Below are positions 26,501 through 34,911 of a DNA stretch of 64,000 nucleotides, one piece after another. Origin of the DNA: Spirochaetota bacterium (GTDB lineage: Bacteria; Spirochaetota; UBA4802; JAFGJZ01); NCBI GenBank assembly GCA_029554345.1, contig JAKPJF010000113.1, positions 1-64,000 of the forward strand. The letters run 5' to 3'. Below the pieces are notes generated by a model. That model saw only the letters and a list, made by a program, of their open reading frames with translations. It ran no database searches and was not told the origin of the DNA. The first letter of the stretch is position 1. Every line of letters begins with the position of its first letter. The position numbers and the translations under genes were made by a program.

Positions 26501-29028
26501 TATCCTTTATCTTCGGATGATGATAAGTTTGCTGAAAAATCAAGCTCGCCATTTCCGTTTTTATCCTCAGTGTCGAGAATACCGTCACCGTCACTGTCTT
26601 CGCTAATTCGTCCGGTGTCTATGCTTAAAGAAACAGAACCGTCGGCGTCTTTGCATTTGTAGGTAATTTCGACATATTCCGCACTTGAAATATCCATCCC
26701 GCTTAATGGAATGGCTGCGGAAATGAAATCTTCAGCAGGTGTGAAAATAAAGTCAAACACCAATGATTTATTGTCTTCAGGATCCGGCAGGGTTCCGGAT
26801 TCTACATTATAAGGTCCAGGCTTCACTTCATAAACAGAAGAATAAGGATTAAATAATTCTCCGCGAAGATCACTGCTTCCCGGATTTCTGTAATATCTAT
26901 ATAATAGTTTTCCGCGTGTATTTTGAGACGCTGAAACCGCTGGGGACGCAAGAATCCACAAATTTTCAGACAGATCAATTCCTGAAGAATCCGAAGCGGA
27001 TTCGAAATCATCAAGAATCGCAATTCCGTAAATGTTCGGATTAAGCCTTGAGTAAGCATACTCATAATATGTTCTCAGTGCGAGTTTATTGTTCCGGATA
27101 TTTCCGGCAGATAATGCTTTTAGAATATTGCCGAAATACCGTTTGTTGAAATCGAATGTAATGTCTCCTTCAGTTACAAAATTCGAAATTGATTCGTTTC
27201 CTGTTTCGGGAGCAGATTCAAGACTAGGATTTTTTGAATAAACTCCGCCTACACCTGTTTTGAGCCATTGTGTAAAGTTATATTCAGCCCGGCCTCCTGC
27301 CGAAAGATTCCTGTCATTTGAATTATCGTTTTGATATTGATATTCTATTTCTATGTCGGAGATTTCGGATATAAATGAAGAATTTGGAAATTCAACTGAA
27401 CCGATAGTGTTATCTACGGTGTATTGCGTATCAGGAATTATATTTCCATCGATTTTTACTATAACAGAATCTTTAACAATATTTTGTTTTGAAAGCTGGC
27501 ATAATGTAGAATTTGAATTAAATTCGGCTGCAAATGAGTAAGAGGAATAGTCATAGGTGTTGTCGAATATTGAAGCAGAATAAATAATTCCTTTCGCTGA
27601 TGTTGGAAGAATTTGTTTGAAGGGTTCTCTCAGGACAAAAGAGATATTTCCGCTTGTATAGTCGACATTGAAACGGCCGAGTTTAGAAAGCGAATCCGTG
27701 TTGATTTGGTTTTCTTTATCATATATCTGAATTGAGAAATCTGAAGTTGAAATACTTCCTCCGCTAAGAGAGTAAACTGAACGTATTTCATAAATATCAT
27801 AATTTATTTTTCCATCTCCGTTTGCGTCATATCCCAGAGCGTATTCGTCAGAAAGATTTCCGTATTTCAGGAAAACGAAATATTTGCCGGCAATTACATC
27901 TGTTCTGACAGAAGGATCCGATGAAGAAGAAGATAAACGGTAAAGTGCATAAATACGGTTTGATTTTTCGATGCTGATTAAAAAAGTAATACAGCCGGTC
28001 TGATAATTAACGGAATAATCCTTCCCTTCCGAAAGTTTGTTGTAATAGCCTCCGTCAACCGGCAGAATAAGCGCATTTTGATTGTTGCTTGAAATCTGGT
28101 CATCAAGATAGATCTCAAGTGAGCCGGGAAGAATATTAACAGGATATGCCTTGTAATTTTGGGGATTTGCCGGATTTGATGAAAATGTTATGTAATTATT
28201 CTGAGAAACTATTACTGGAGGGGAAGAAAGATTATCGTAGCGTTTAAAAGGCTCTATCTGGAAATATCTATTCCGGACATACTGGTATTCTCTCAGGTTG
28301 ATTGACTGGCGTGAGTTTTTCCCTTTAAAATGATCTACTGCAAAAATACCTTTAGTGAGACAGAAAAATCCTTTTAGGCTGAAATTGTTTTTTCTAAGGT
28401 GAGCATTGAGTCCGAGGGATTTCTGGGAAACATTTTCATAAGTTGCAAATTTTGAGCCTCCGATTCTGAAGTCAACATCACCGAGATTAATTTCGCGGAT
28501 AATTTCATCTTCTTCAATAGCATGATAGTTGACGGAGTAACTGTTTTCACTTTCCTCTCTATCATTATTGTAATCTATTAGCAGATTTATTCTGGGATTC
28601 AGCATTCCTTCTGCATACAGCTTGATACGGTTTTCATTCAGAAAACCCTGTTTGATGTTTTTTGATTCGGGTTCGTCATATTCGCTTTGCTTGTAGCTTT
28701 TTTTAGTGAAATAGCTTTTGCCGTAAGAAAAAGTGTTTTTGATATCGATGTCTGTCAAAATAGAAGGGTATTGCTGTTTTTCTTCTTCATCTTTTTCCGG
28801 CTTAAATATGCGGATGAATGAAAAGTTTTCATCTTGTTTTTTTTCTTCACCAATATCAGTTATTTCAGAATTTTTATCTTTCTTTTCAGATTCAGCAGTT
28901 TCGGGAAGATATTTGTCGGCATAATTAAGTAATTTTCGTGTGTTTAAAATTACATCACTGCTCATGGCCGCAAAAAGGGATCCGGCTGCAAATAGTATTG
29001 CGATTGATATCAGCTTGAAATTGCTCAT
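23533..29028 (-). CDS. giant SprA-like outer-membrane beta-barrel protein
   Basis: An 1831-residue exported protein, signal peptide about residues 1-21. Residues 130-650 are beta-rich with SprA-like stretches (INLGDVDFRIGGSKF at about 181-195 and IAILDDFESASDSSGIDL at about 669-686). Asp-rich, calcium-loop-like segments occur at about 401-411, 811-831 and 866-886. The last 600 residues alternate polar and aromatic residues, as in very large barrels. SprA is the type IX secretion translocon of Bacteroidota; related proteins occur in some other diderm phyla. No other type IX component is in this window, so secretion function is inference. No Shine-Dalgarno site is present; a promoter lies directly upstream. 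Confidence 0.6.
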   Translation of the reverse strand: MSNFKLISIAILFAAGSLFAAMSSDVILNTRKLLNYADKYLPETAESEKKDKNSEITDIGEEKKQDENFSFIRIFKPEKDEEEKQQYPSILTDIDIKNTFSYGKSYFTKKSYKQSEYDEPESKNIKQGFLNENRIKLYAEGMLNPRINLLIDYNNDREESENSYSVNYHAIEEDEIIREINLGDVDFRIGGSKFATYENVSQKSLGLNAHLRKNNFSLKGFFCLTKGIFAVDHFKGKNSRQSINLREYQYVRNRYFQIEPFKRYDNLSSPPVIVSQNNYITFSSNPANPQNYKAYPVNILPGSLEIYLDDQISSNNQNALILPVDGGYYNKLSEGKDYSVNYQTGCITFLISIEKSNRIYALYRLSSSSSDPSVRTDVIAGKYFVFLKYGNLSDEYALGYDANGDGKINYDIYEIRSVYSLSGGSISTSDFSIQIYDKENQINTDSLSKLGRFNVDYTSGNISFVLREPFKQILPTSAKGIIYSASIFDNTYDYSSYSFAAEFNSNSTLCQLSKQNIVKDSVIVKIDGNIIPDTQYTVDNTIGSVEFPNSSFISEISDIEIEYQYQNDNSNDRNLSAGGRAEYNFTQWLKTGVGGVYSKNPSLESAPETGNESISNFVTEGDITFDFNKRYFGNILKALSAGNIRNNKLALRTYYEYAYSRLNPNIYGIAILDDFESASDSSGIDLSENLWILASPAVSASQNTRGKLLYRYYRNPGSSDLRGELFNPYSSVYEVKPGPYNVESGTLPDPEDNKSLVFDFIFTPAEDFISAAIPLSGMDISSAEYVEITYKCKDADGSVSLSIDTGRISEDSDGDGILDTEDKNGNGELDFSANLSSSEDKGYLFNPSSSYSTRVGAGVNLSADTGGDGILTTEDFNLNGILDTANDYFTFPSAKAMTSSSNTVMTISSADTSWKTEKFYLRNDLLTSREREVLKSPQALRIRLNKISASRGKIYISSLKIVSGKWKTPDDDKAKIKSSYINKYNDSEYSSDSFEKYNPSLLKKFYDYGSDEIYAEEENSLCLNYDSLASSSASVFRNFIKSNNLSIYGNLSFFINPRSFSPGDYLSVSLGLDETNYFFYNIPISGLNSWQEIKLKLNSGSVTGISGYPDFKRIKYVRFSINGSSSGEIWINNIYLSSPQKVSGTAYYFETEIYSDEPLYTDENGNGYFDDFSLKFVKKKTSSDFISAGRTDYGTAENYYEISSSSKITQALYSAVSYQCRKTDSDSFDERLSETERGSTQTDKFSFSSVYYNPKKETPKFDILYSYEKKENYHDSFLNGNITEKKYSYKSHSPRIIAEKNIDTQYGNFSFGGVLDTSFREEQNSIPSADGLYYDKKKKLSQYELGSFKAAYSNDLIFANWLNKVKNNSIVNYDRFSVADQSLRNNVNGYYYFPFFSSPEDIKFEAREKNFSFNFGARDFKGFSPEQNFSFTYSESGFSDYSTDQNSGYSRYSRSRDSLTSFGNKISIPYENKKLFLKNATLSFDRSLAMEETNSPFEGENFKGYFSQYHEDYGLSRSFKSLGSIGTNFFKYPFWKFFTGSGNYSNGRKILEKTLNSKIDNHDDYDNSIALRDAIDLANTTEYSFYKGDYNFSIWQNINRQNLSGLPQQTVNFRAETIIGLNLADLFGINFKEPERSIVKKETSFSLEPGYSYERNMIITQNVLEQKNSPSLGISLTQNDSLYRIKIGVDLINRKTHDYIKDEGEDAKYYANIGETKLDSKERSWNFNAEYSTGLLILYDYFSKYYPLHSYPILKLSYGFTLNRYDYRFETEPEGYDSHIFSAELLLDIHENIKGSINGKCSLEKWRERETGMVNREIISYELSFSLIVIF

Positions 29029-29034
29029 TTGAAA

Positions 29035-29063
29035 TTAATACGTTATCCAGTAATGTTTTTGAA
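29035..29063 (-). promoter_or_regulatory. promoter for a probable leaderless mRNA (SprA-like gene)
   Basis: On the minus strand TTCAAA (29058-29063) and TATTAA (29035-29040) are 17 bases apart. The -10 box ends six bases before the ATG at 29028, and no Shine-Dalgarno site exists between them. Confidence 0.45.
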
Positions 29064-29240
29064 GTAATTTTATAAAAAATTCAAGATTTTATTGTAAAAT
29101 ACTATAATAACTTATCGGTTTTTTTAAATCAATACGGATAAATCGGTTTATTTGCTGCAAAAAGTTTAATCTTTGCGGTGCAATATTTGCCAAATACTGT
29201 AAGAGTAAGAAATATAGAAAAATGTTGTTAATAACAGCTT

Positions 29241-29906
29241 CTAAGAAACTGTTATCAGTTTGAAAAAATTATAGTAAGCTAATAAGCCGAAGATAATAAG
29301 CCAGAAATCGCAAATCCTCATTAGAAAATTGAGAATGCGTCCGCTAAGAATTTTTTTCAGTCTGCTCACGGCAAACAACAAAGGCACAAACCAGAGAAGT
29401 ACGCCTATCATTATGCATACTGTAACCAGAACAGAATAATCTGACGATTGCGGAAATTTGTGGTTCCACACAAGAAAGAAATTTCCGGCAACGGCAATCC
29501 ATCCTATTATAGTCATTGGATTTGTCAGGGTTATAAGAATTCCGGAAATGACGGCTGCTACGGGAGACTTTTTTAATTCAAAATTTCTTGAGTTAGAAGA
29601 ATTATTTCTAAGGGATTTGATTAATGATAGAATTCCCATGTAACAGAGAATTGTTCCGCATACAGCCGAAAGTATGATTTCAAAAATTTTATATGAAGAA
29701 ACAAGCTGAGAAACGCCTTTATAGACAAGTATTATATAGAAAATGTCTGATATGGAAGATCCTAAAGTGAAAAAAAGACAGTTTCTGAAGCCGTATTTTA
29801 TTGCTCTTTGTGATGCCGCGATAGTTACTGAACCCGGTGGAATCGCTACGAAAATTCCTAAAATTACGGCTGATAAAAGAAATTCCGCTAACATCAATTT
29901 ACTCAC
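29241..29906 (-). CDS. LysE-family exporter
   Basis: A 221-residue inner-membrane exporter of the LysE/RhtB family, typically moving amino acids out of the cell. The N-terminal GIFVAIPPGSVTIAASQRAIKYGFRNCLFFTLGSSISD (about residues 17-54) is the family signature, and about six TM helices follow, with TLTNPMTIIGW in the middle. Start is GTG at 29906; an ATG five codons in is an alternative. Substrate unknown. Confidence 0.82.
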   Translation of the reverse strand: MSKLMLAEFLLSAVILGIFVAIPPGSVTIAASQRAIKYGFRNCLFFTLGSSISDIFYIILVYKGVSQLVSSYKIFEIILSAVCGTILCYMGILSLIKSLRNNSSNSRNFELKKSPVAAVISGILITLTNPMTIIGWIAVAGNFFLVWNHKFPQSSDYSVLVTVCIMIGVLLWFVPLLFAVSRLKKILSGRILNFLMRICDFWLIIFGLLAYYNFFKLITVS

Positions 29907-29988
29907 TGATAACCATTATTATCAATCCGAGAATAATTATCCAGCCATATTTTTTCCGGAAGAGCATGACCTTTGAAAGTTTAAAATA

Positions 29989-30017
29989 TTGACATAGAGC
30001 CGCCCAGTCTTTACGAT
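29989..30017 (+). promoter_or_regulatory. promoter for a probable leaderless mRNA (glycosyltransferase operon)
   Basis: Consensus TTGACA (29989-29994) and TACGAT (30012-30017) with an ideal 17-base spacer. The -10 box ends seven bases before the ATG at 30025, so transcription should begin at or next to the start codon. No Shine-Dalgarno site is present. Confidence 0.7.
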
Positions 30018-30024
30018 AACAAAT

Positions 30025-31194
30025 ATGAAAAAGAAAATTAAAGAAAAAATACTTATTATAAACTATGAATTTCCTCCTCTCGGCGGCGGCGGGGGAGTCG
30101 CTTCCTATGATCTTGCCCTTGAATGGGTAAAAAATTATGATGTTGATGTTCTGACTTCATCTTACAAGGATATTCCTTCTTTTGAAGTAATGAAAGGAAT
30201 AAATATACACAGAGTCGGAGTTTTGGGAAGAAATTCGCGCGATGCGGCATCCTTTCTTTCAATGTATACTTATCTGATAACCGGGTTTTTTAAGGGTATA
30301 AAACTTGCCCGCAAGAATAAATACACGGCGATTAATACCCATTTCGCGGTACCTTCAGGACCCCTTGGTTATATTATATCCCGAATTTTCAGGATCCCGA
30401 ATGTTCTGTCCATTCACGGCGGTGATATTTATGATCCTTCAAAGAAAACATCTCCTCACCGCTCATTAATTTTTAAGGCAGTTGTCAAATTTGTGCTGAA
30501 TCATGCTGACAGAGTTGTCGCTCAGTCTTCAAACACTCAGGAAAATGCCTTGAAATATTATTCTCCGAATAAATCGGTCGATATAATTCCGTTGGCGTAC
30601 CATCCCCAGAAGAAGCCTGTGTCTTCATTTAAACTGCCGGAGCTTAAAAAGGGTGAATTTTCTCTTATTACGATTGGGCGTCTTGTAAAAAGAAAATCGG
30701 TTGAAACTATAATTGAAGCTTTTGCCAAAGAGAAGGAGCTGAAGCTTAAACTGTATGTTCTCGGTGACGGACCCGAAAAAGAGTTTTTGATGAATCTGTC
30801 TGAGAAACTTGGCGTCAGGGACAAAATATATTTTGCGGGCTTTGTCACTGAAAAACGTAAATATGAATATCTCAACCTTTCTGATGCCTATATTATGACA
30901 TCGCTTCATGAAGGTTTCGGAATAGTTTTTATGGAAGCAATGGATTGTTCTCTTCCTATAATATGCACAAATCACGGCGGTCAGACTGATTTTCTTTTTC
31001 ATGAGAAAAATGCGCTCATGATTAATGTCGGAGATGTCTCTGCTTGTGCGGAATCGATTAAGCGGATGGTAAAAGACAAAAAACTATATCAGAAACTTGC
31101 AAAGAACAATAAGGCGGATGTGCGGAAATTTTACGCAGAAAATGTCGCCAAACAGTATGAAGATATTTTTAAGGTGCTGGCTGATAAAAAATGA
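30025..31194 (+). CDS. glycosyltransferase family 4
   Basis: A 389-residue GT-B glycosyltransferase, transferring sugar from a nucleotide donor to a glycan or lipid acceptor at the cytoplasmic face. The N-terminal half has NYEFPPLGGGGGVASYDLA (about residues 11-29), and the C-terminal half has the donor-site motif SLHEGFGIVFMEAMDCSLPII with the E-x7-E pattern (about residues 292-312). GRLVKRKSVETIIEAFA is the usual start of the second Rossmann domain. The first gene of a plus-strand run, with four-base overlap to the following regulator. Confidence 0.9.
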   Translation: MKKKIKEKILIINYEFPPLGGGGGVASYDLALEWVKNYDVDVLTSSYKDIPSFEVMKGINIHRVGVLGRNSRDAASFLSMYTYLITGFFKGIKLARKNKYTAINTHFAVPSGPLGYIISRIFRIPNVLSIHGGDIYDPSKKTSPHRSLIFKAVVKFVLNHADRVVAQSSNTQENALKYYSPNKSVDIIPLAYHPQKKPVSSFKLPELKKGEFSLITIGRLVKRKSVETIIEAFAKEKELKLKLYVLGDGPEKEFLMNLSEKLGVRDKIYFAGFVTEKRKYEYLNLSDAYIMTSLHEGFGIVFMEAMDCSLPIICTNHGGQTDFLFHEKNALMINVGDVSACAESIKRMVKDKKLYQKLAKNNKADVRKFYAENVAKQYEDIFKVLADKK

Positions 31195-31844
31195 TAATTC
31201 GAGTTGGTCTTTTATCTTCAAACCATGAGGTTATTGAAAGCGTAAAGGCGAGTTGTACAGACTTTGAGTTTGTAAAATATAAGAATGCCGACATGGTTCG
31301 CGCAGAAACAGATATTCTTCTGATTGATCTTGATATGTTTGAAGAAAGTGAATCCGTTCAGTTCTTTCTTTCTAAAATCAGAAAAAAAATACATAATCTC
31401 CCGGTAATCTTGATTCTAAAACCATCCAACAGGGATAATCTGGATTACGAATGGTTTTTCAATGATTTTATATGCTACCCTCTGAGAAAAGGAGAGCTTG
31501 AACTTAGAATCAATAAGTTTGTTTCTCAGAATAAGTCAGAAATTGATGACAATATTCTAAAAGTAGGAAGAATTACAATTAATCTTCTCGAATACTCAAT
31601 CTATTATGATAACGAAAAACTGGATTTTACATATAAAGAATTTGAACTTTTAAGGCTTCTTGTTCAGAACAGCGGGCAGGCTTTTTCGCGTAAGGATCTT
31701 CTTGCTAAAATATGGGGAGTTGAATATATCGGCGGTACAAGAACTGTCGATGTTCATATTCGAAGACTGCGAAGCAAACTCGGCGATGATTTCAATTCAT
31801 TAATCGAAACAGTAAGAAATGTAGGTTACCGCTGTATCAAATAG
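31191..31844 (+). CDS. OmpR-like response regulator with atypical receiver
   Basis: A 217-residue regulator. The C-terminal winged helix (about residues 115-215) is canonical OmpR/PhoB type: FTYKEFELLRLLVQNSGQAFSRKDLLAKIW, TVDVHIRRLRSKLGDD, and TVRNVGYRC. The N-terminal receiver keeps Asp46 or Asp48 at strand 3 (LLIDLDMF) but lacks the acidic pair after strand 1 (GLLSSNHEV) and the conserved Lys after strand 5 (YPLRKGELELRI). It may work without phosphorylation. No histidine kinase is adjacent. Its ATG overlaps the TGA of the glycosyltransferase. Confidence 0.82.
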   Translation: MIIRVGLLSSNHEVIESVKASCTDFEFVKYKNADMVRAETDILLIDLDMFEESESVQFFLSKIRKKIHNLPVILILKPSNRDNLDYEWFFNDFICYPLRKGELELRINKFVSQNKSEIDDNILKVGRITINLLEYSIYYDNEKLDFTYKEFELLRLLVQNSGQAFSRKDLLAKIWGVEYIGGTRTVDVHIRRLRSKLGDDFNSLIETVRNVGYRCIK

Positions 31845-31943
31845 CATTTTGAAAATTACTTGATATTTTCAGGCTCAATAAAATATTAGAGCACGGCGAA
31901 GACGTCCGGTTTTTGTCACAATCACATTATATGAGGTTATTGA

Positions 31944-32447
31944 ATGAATCACCATCAGAAGAGAAAGCTCGATAGAATAATCGAGATATCGGCAACCGAA
32001 GATTTGTCCGAATACGGCGAGCTTCTCAACGCGATGAAAAAAGGTCTCGGCGTCCCTTTTTTCGGAACAAGACGACTAGCGGCTGCAATGCTGAAAGAAA
32101 TCATAGGAGACATTTCTCAGATTGAGTTTTCAAAAAATGATTTTAAGCCTAAACAGAAAACGGCGCCTGTATTTGAGGATGTTAATGACGGAAAAGTGAA
32201 AATGTTTCTCAACATTGGCAAAAATCACCGCGTTATGCCCGGTGATATTATCAAAGAAATAGTAAGAAGGTCGGGAATTGACGGCAAGGCAATCGGAAAG
32301 ATTGACATCCATACAAGCTATACATTTATCGAAATTCCGGAACAGTATGCCGAAATAGTTCTTCTTTCATTTGATAATGTGAGAATGAGAGGCGTTAATG
32401 CCGTAATGGAACCGGCAAAAAAGAAAAAAGATATTAAATGCGATTAA
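31944..32447 (+). CDS. DbpA-type RNA-binding domain protein
   Basis: A 167-residue cytoplasmic protein with a helical N-terminus and a C-terminal domain like the RRM-like tail of the DEAD-box helicase DbpA (about residues 85-160: VKMFLNIGKNHRVMPGDIIKEIVRRSGIDGKAIGKIDIHTSYTFIEIPEQYA). There is no helicase core, so it is a stand-alone RNA-binding domain, perhaps for rRNA. GAGGT lies before the ATG. Its end overlaps the next gene by 10 bases. Confidence 0.82.
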   Translation: MNHHQKRKLDRIIEISATEDLSEYGELLNAMKKGLGVPFFGTRRLAAAMLKEIIGDISQIEFSKNDFKPKQKTAPVFEDVNDGKVKMFLNIGKNHRVMPGDIIKEIVRRSGIDGKAIGKIDIHTSYTFIEIPEQYAEIVLLSFDNVRMRGVNAVMEPAKKKKDIKCD

Positions 32448-33250
32448 GAAACTGCCCTGTCTGCGACGGGGCTTTAAGAACCCTCGATAATATGAATTTT
32501 TTGCAATGCCGCTCATGCGGCACTGTTTTTAATTCTGCTCACACGATTATAGAATATTCTGATACATATTTTACTTCGGATTATAAAATCCAGTATGGAA
32601 AAACATATGAAGAAGATTATCCCGCAATCAGGAAATTCTGTGATAAAAGAATAGAAAGAATTAAAAAAATAGCCTTACACGGCCGGATTAATTCTGTGTT
32701 GGATGTTGCATCGGCTCTGGGTTTTTTTCTCAAAGCGGCAAGTGATAACGGGGCAGCTCATTGTACCGGTGTTGAAATATCGAAATACGCATGCGATTAC
32801 ATGAAGAAGAATTATCCTTTTTCGGTCAAAAATGAATCTTTTGAAGATTTTCATTCAGATGAAAAATATGATCTTGTAACGGCATGGTATTTTATCGAGC
32901 ATTCTTCAGATTTAGTTGAAACTGTAACGAAACTTTCTTCGTTTGTAAATGACGGCGGTGTTCTGGCTTTTTCAGTTCCTTCAGCATTTTCCCCGCTTTT
33001 TAAATTTAACCGGAATAAGTTCTTCGAAACTCATCCTATTGACCATAGTGCCGATTTGACTCCTAAAGGAGTTAAAATTATGCTGAAAAAAAAGGGATTT
33101 CATAAAATTCAAGTATATCCGGCTGCTTATCACCCGGAGCGCATAATGCATAAAGACCGTTTTTTCTTTCCGATTTTTTCATATTTCTTTAAAAAATATG
33201 CCGACTTTACCGCGTTTTCTGATACTATTGAGGTATATGCCGTTAAATAA
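32438..33250 (+). CDS. class I SAM methyltransferase with N-terminal zinc ribbon
   Basis: A 270-residue methyltransferase. Residues 5-30 form a zinc ribbon with four cysteines in two pairs (NCPVC and CRSCG). The SAM domain has motif I VLDVASALGFFLKAASDNG (about residues 88-106) and motif post-I CTGVEISKYACDYMKK, then DLVTAWYFIEHSSDLVETV. This layout is common in methyltransferases that modify sugars or small metabolites, or cell-surface glycans. Its position after a glycosyltransferase is suggestive. It starts inside the end of the DbpA-domain gene. Confidence 0.82.
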   Translation: MRLRNCPVCDGALRTLDNMNFLQCRSCGTVFNSAHTIIEYSDTYFTSDYKIQYGKTYEEDYPAIRKFCDKRIERIKKIALHGRINSVLDVASALGFFLKAASDNGAAHCTGVEISKYACDYMKKNYPFSVKNESFEDFHSDEKYDLVTAWYFIEHSSDLVETVTKLSSFVNDGGVLAFSVPSAFSPLFKFNRNKFFETHPIDHSADLTPKGVKIMLKKKGFHKIQVYPAAYHPERIMHKDRFFFPIFSYFFKKYADFTAFSDTIEVYAVK

Positions 33251-33277
33251 ATTGCTTTAACTTTTACGGGGATCGAA

Positions 33278-33283
33278 TAGAAT
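33278..33283 (+). promoter_or_regulatory. possible -10 box for the unknown gene pair
   Basis: TAGAAT ends six bases before the ATG at 33290. The best -35 candidates are poor, and no Shine-Dalgarno site is present, so this is a weak candidate leaderless start. Confidence 0.3.
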
Positions 33284-33289
33284 AGCCCA

Positions 33290-34276
33290 ATGGATTTGGT
33301 TGTATTTAATGATGACGAAAGCGGACTGATTGACCGCTGTCAGCGCGTGGTTAAAGAGCGCGGAATGATTGAACCGTATCAGCGGATTGTCAGCAATATA
33401 AACGCCTTGATTGAACTTTCAAGAGCAATTTCTCAATATCCTTCAATTTTGAGATCAACCGATCTCGGTGAAAATATGCGTTCAGTTGACTCACTGATTG
33501 AAATGTTGTGCCAGAAAGAGGGGTTTGATAAGACTCTTCATATCCCGACAAAAGCGGTTCTTGGCAAGGGCTTTCTTGTTGCAAAGATTAATTTCTTCCA
33601 CATGATACGTTATCTTGCAAATCCGCTTCCTGAACTTAGAGAAGAATCGATTGAGATAAACACAATTATTTCTGAAATAGTTTTTACGTTAATGTCAGAG
33701 GAAGTTTTTGTTTCAATAATTGAAGAAGATAACAAGGATGAGTCAATCAGAACCCGTGCGGCATTTCTTCTTGCAAATATCTGGGAATACCGTCTTAATC
33801 AGAATGTCCGCGACTTCGCACCGATTCTAAATTCGATATGGGAAGCAAGAAAAAAGCTTCAGCCTGTTTTCGGAACGATGATGGGCACAATTGAATTGAT
33901 GACTCTTTCGGCTGAACTCGACAAGGCATGGGCGGATTTTGTTTCGTTCAGTTCGGGTTCAGAAGAAATAACCCAGGCTCTTGAAGAATTTCTCTTTACA
34001 CTTTCGCACGAGGAGCTTACAGAGATCCGCGTCAAGATGAGCGAGCTTAATCTTCGATGTATCACTAAAAAAGATTTGTCGCCAATTCTTGGAAAAGCTC
34101 ATGCTTACCCCGAGTTCGGCGAAAACGATCCGAGAGAAATGTATATTTTTTACCGATCGAGAAAACACAATGCAAAATTCCGTAAACGTGCTGAAAGACC
34201 AGGACCTAAGATGACTATCGAGGAATATATTATGAGTTATCTTCTGTCACAGCCTGAGTGGGCGGTAAAATTATGA
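33290..34276 (+). CDS. conserved-looking helical protein of unknown function
   Basis: I do not recognise this 328-residue protein. It has no signal peptide or TM segment and is largely alpha-helical with HEAT-like spacing in the centre (SEIVFTLMSEEVFVSIIEEDNKDESIRTRAAFLLANIWEYRL). It ends in a basic patch (YRSRKHNAKFRKRAERPGPKMT) that could bind nucleic acid or acidic partners. Codon use and composition match neighbours. It shares a four-base ATGA overlap with the next unknown gene and lies in a plus-strand run that continues through pgeF. Confidence 0.7.
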   Translation: MDLVVFNDDESGLIDRCQRVVKERGMIEPYQRIVSNINALIELSRAISQYPSILRSTDLGENMRSVDSLIEMLCQKEGFDKTLHIPTKAVLGKGFLVAKINFFHMIRYLANPLPELREESIEINTIISEIVFTLMSEEVFVSIIEEDNKDESIRTRAAFLLANIWEYRLNQNVRDFAPILNSIWEARKKLQPVFGTMMGTIELMTLSAELDKAWADFVSFSSGSEEITQALEEFLFTLSHEELTEIRVKMSELNLRCITKKDLSPILGKAHAYPEFGENDPREMYIFYRSRKHNAKFRKRAERPGPKMTIEEYIMSYLLSQPEWAVKL

Positions 34277-34911
34277 CTGAAGGACTGGATGATGAACTGC
34301 GCAGAGCTCTTGACCCGAATTTGCGTTTTGATATTGATGAAGAGATTTCACTCAATATAGGCAAAATACTTTCAGATGAGGGTTCACTTCTTTATGACAG
34401 ATATTTTTTTAAAAATTCAAATGCTCTTATAGAGATATTTTATCCTTCTCTTCCATTTAACGGAGAGTTTCCTTTCCGTTCGCCGGATTATATCAGGCAC
34501 ATTTTATCTGCTTATCCAGTTGAAAATTCTTTATCAGGAATTGAAAAAATTCTTTTCCGCCCAAGATATTTTTCGCAGTATTCGTCCGAGCTTGCGGCTC
34601 TTTTTTTTAAGAAAGAAAGGATACTTGTGGAATATCTTCATTGTCCTCATCTTTATGAAGTGTCCAGAGACGATTTTGATAATAATCAGTCCTATGTTTT
34701 AGATTCCATAGAAGATAATCACCGTCTTGGAACGGGAGTTCAGACTGGAAATAAAATTAAAATTCCTTCTACGCTTTATTATATTCATACATCATTTAGA
34801 AGTAGTCATAATGATATTGACAAATTCTTTATAACAGCGGATTTTTCAAATGACGAACATGAGCAAAAACTTACCGAGATTTCGGAATATTATAAAATTA
34901 ATGGTTATTAA
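34273..34911 (+). CDS. unknown cytoplasmic protein, coupled to the preceding gene
   Basis: A 212-residue protein that I do not recognise. It is acidic, lacks signal peptide and TM helices, and has mixed alpha/beta character. ATG 34273 overlaps the previous stop (ATGA), which is preferred over an in-frame GTG at 34258. The next gene starts directly after its stop. The tight spacing suggests that this protein and its upstream partner work together. Confidence 0.68.
   Translation: MTEGLDDELRRALDPNLRFDIDEEISLNIGKILSDEGSLLYDRYFFKNSNALIEIFYPSLPFNGEFPFRSPDYIRHILSAYPVENSLSGIEKILFRPRYFSQYSSELAALFFKKERILVEYLHCPHLYEVSRDDFDNNQSYVLDSIEDNHRLGTGVQTGNKIKIPSTLYYIHTSFRSSHNDIDKFFITADFSNDEHEQKLTEISEYYKINGY

Noticed and set aside
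31859-31890. TTGATA and TATTAG as a promoter for the DbpA-domain gene
   Set aside because: Spacing is 18 and both boxes are weak; the gene could also be read from upstream.
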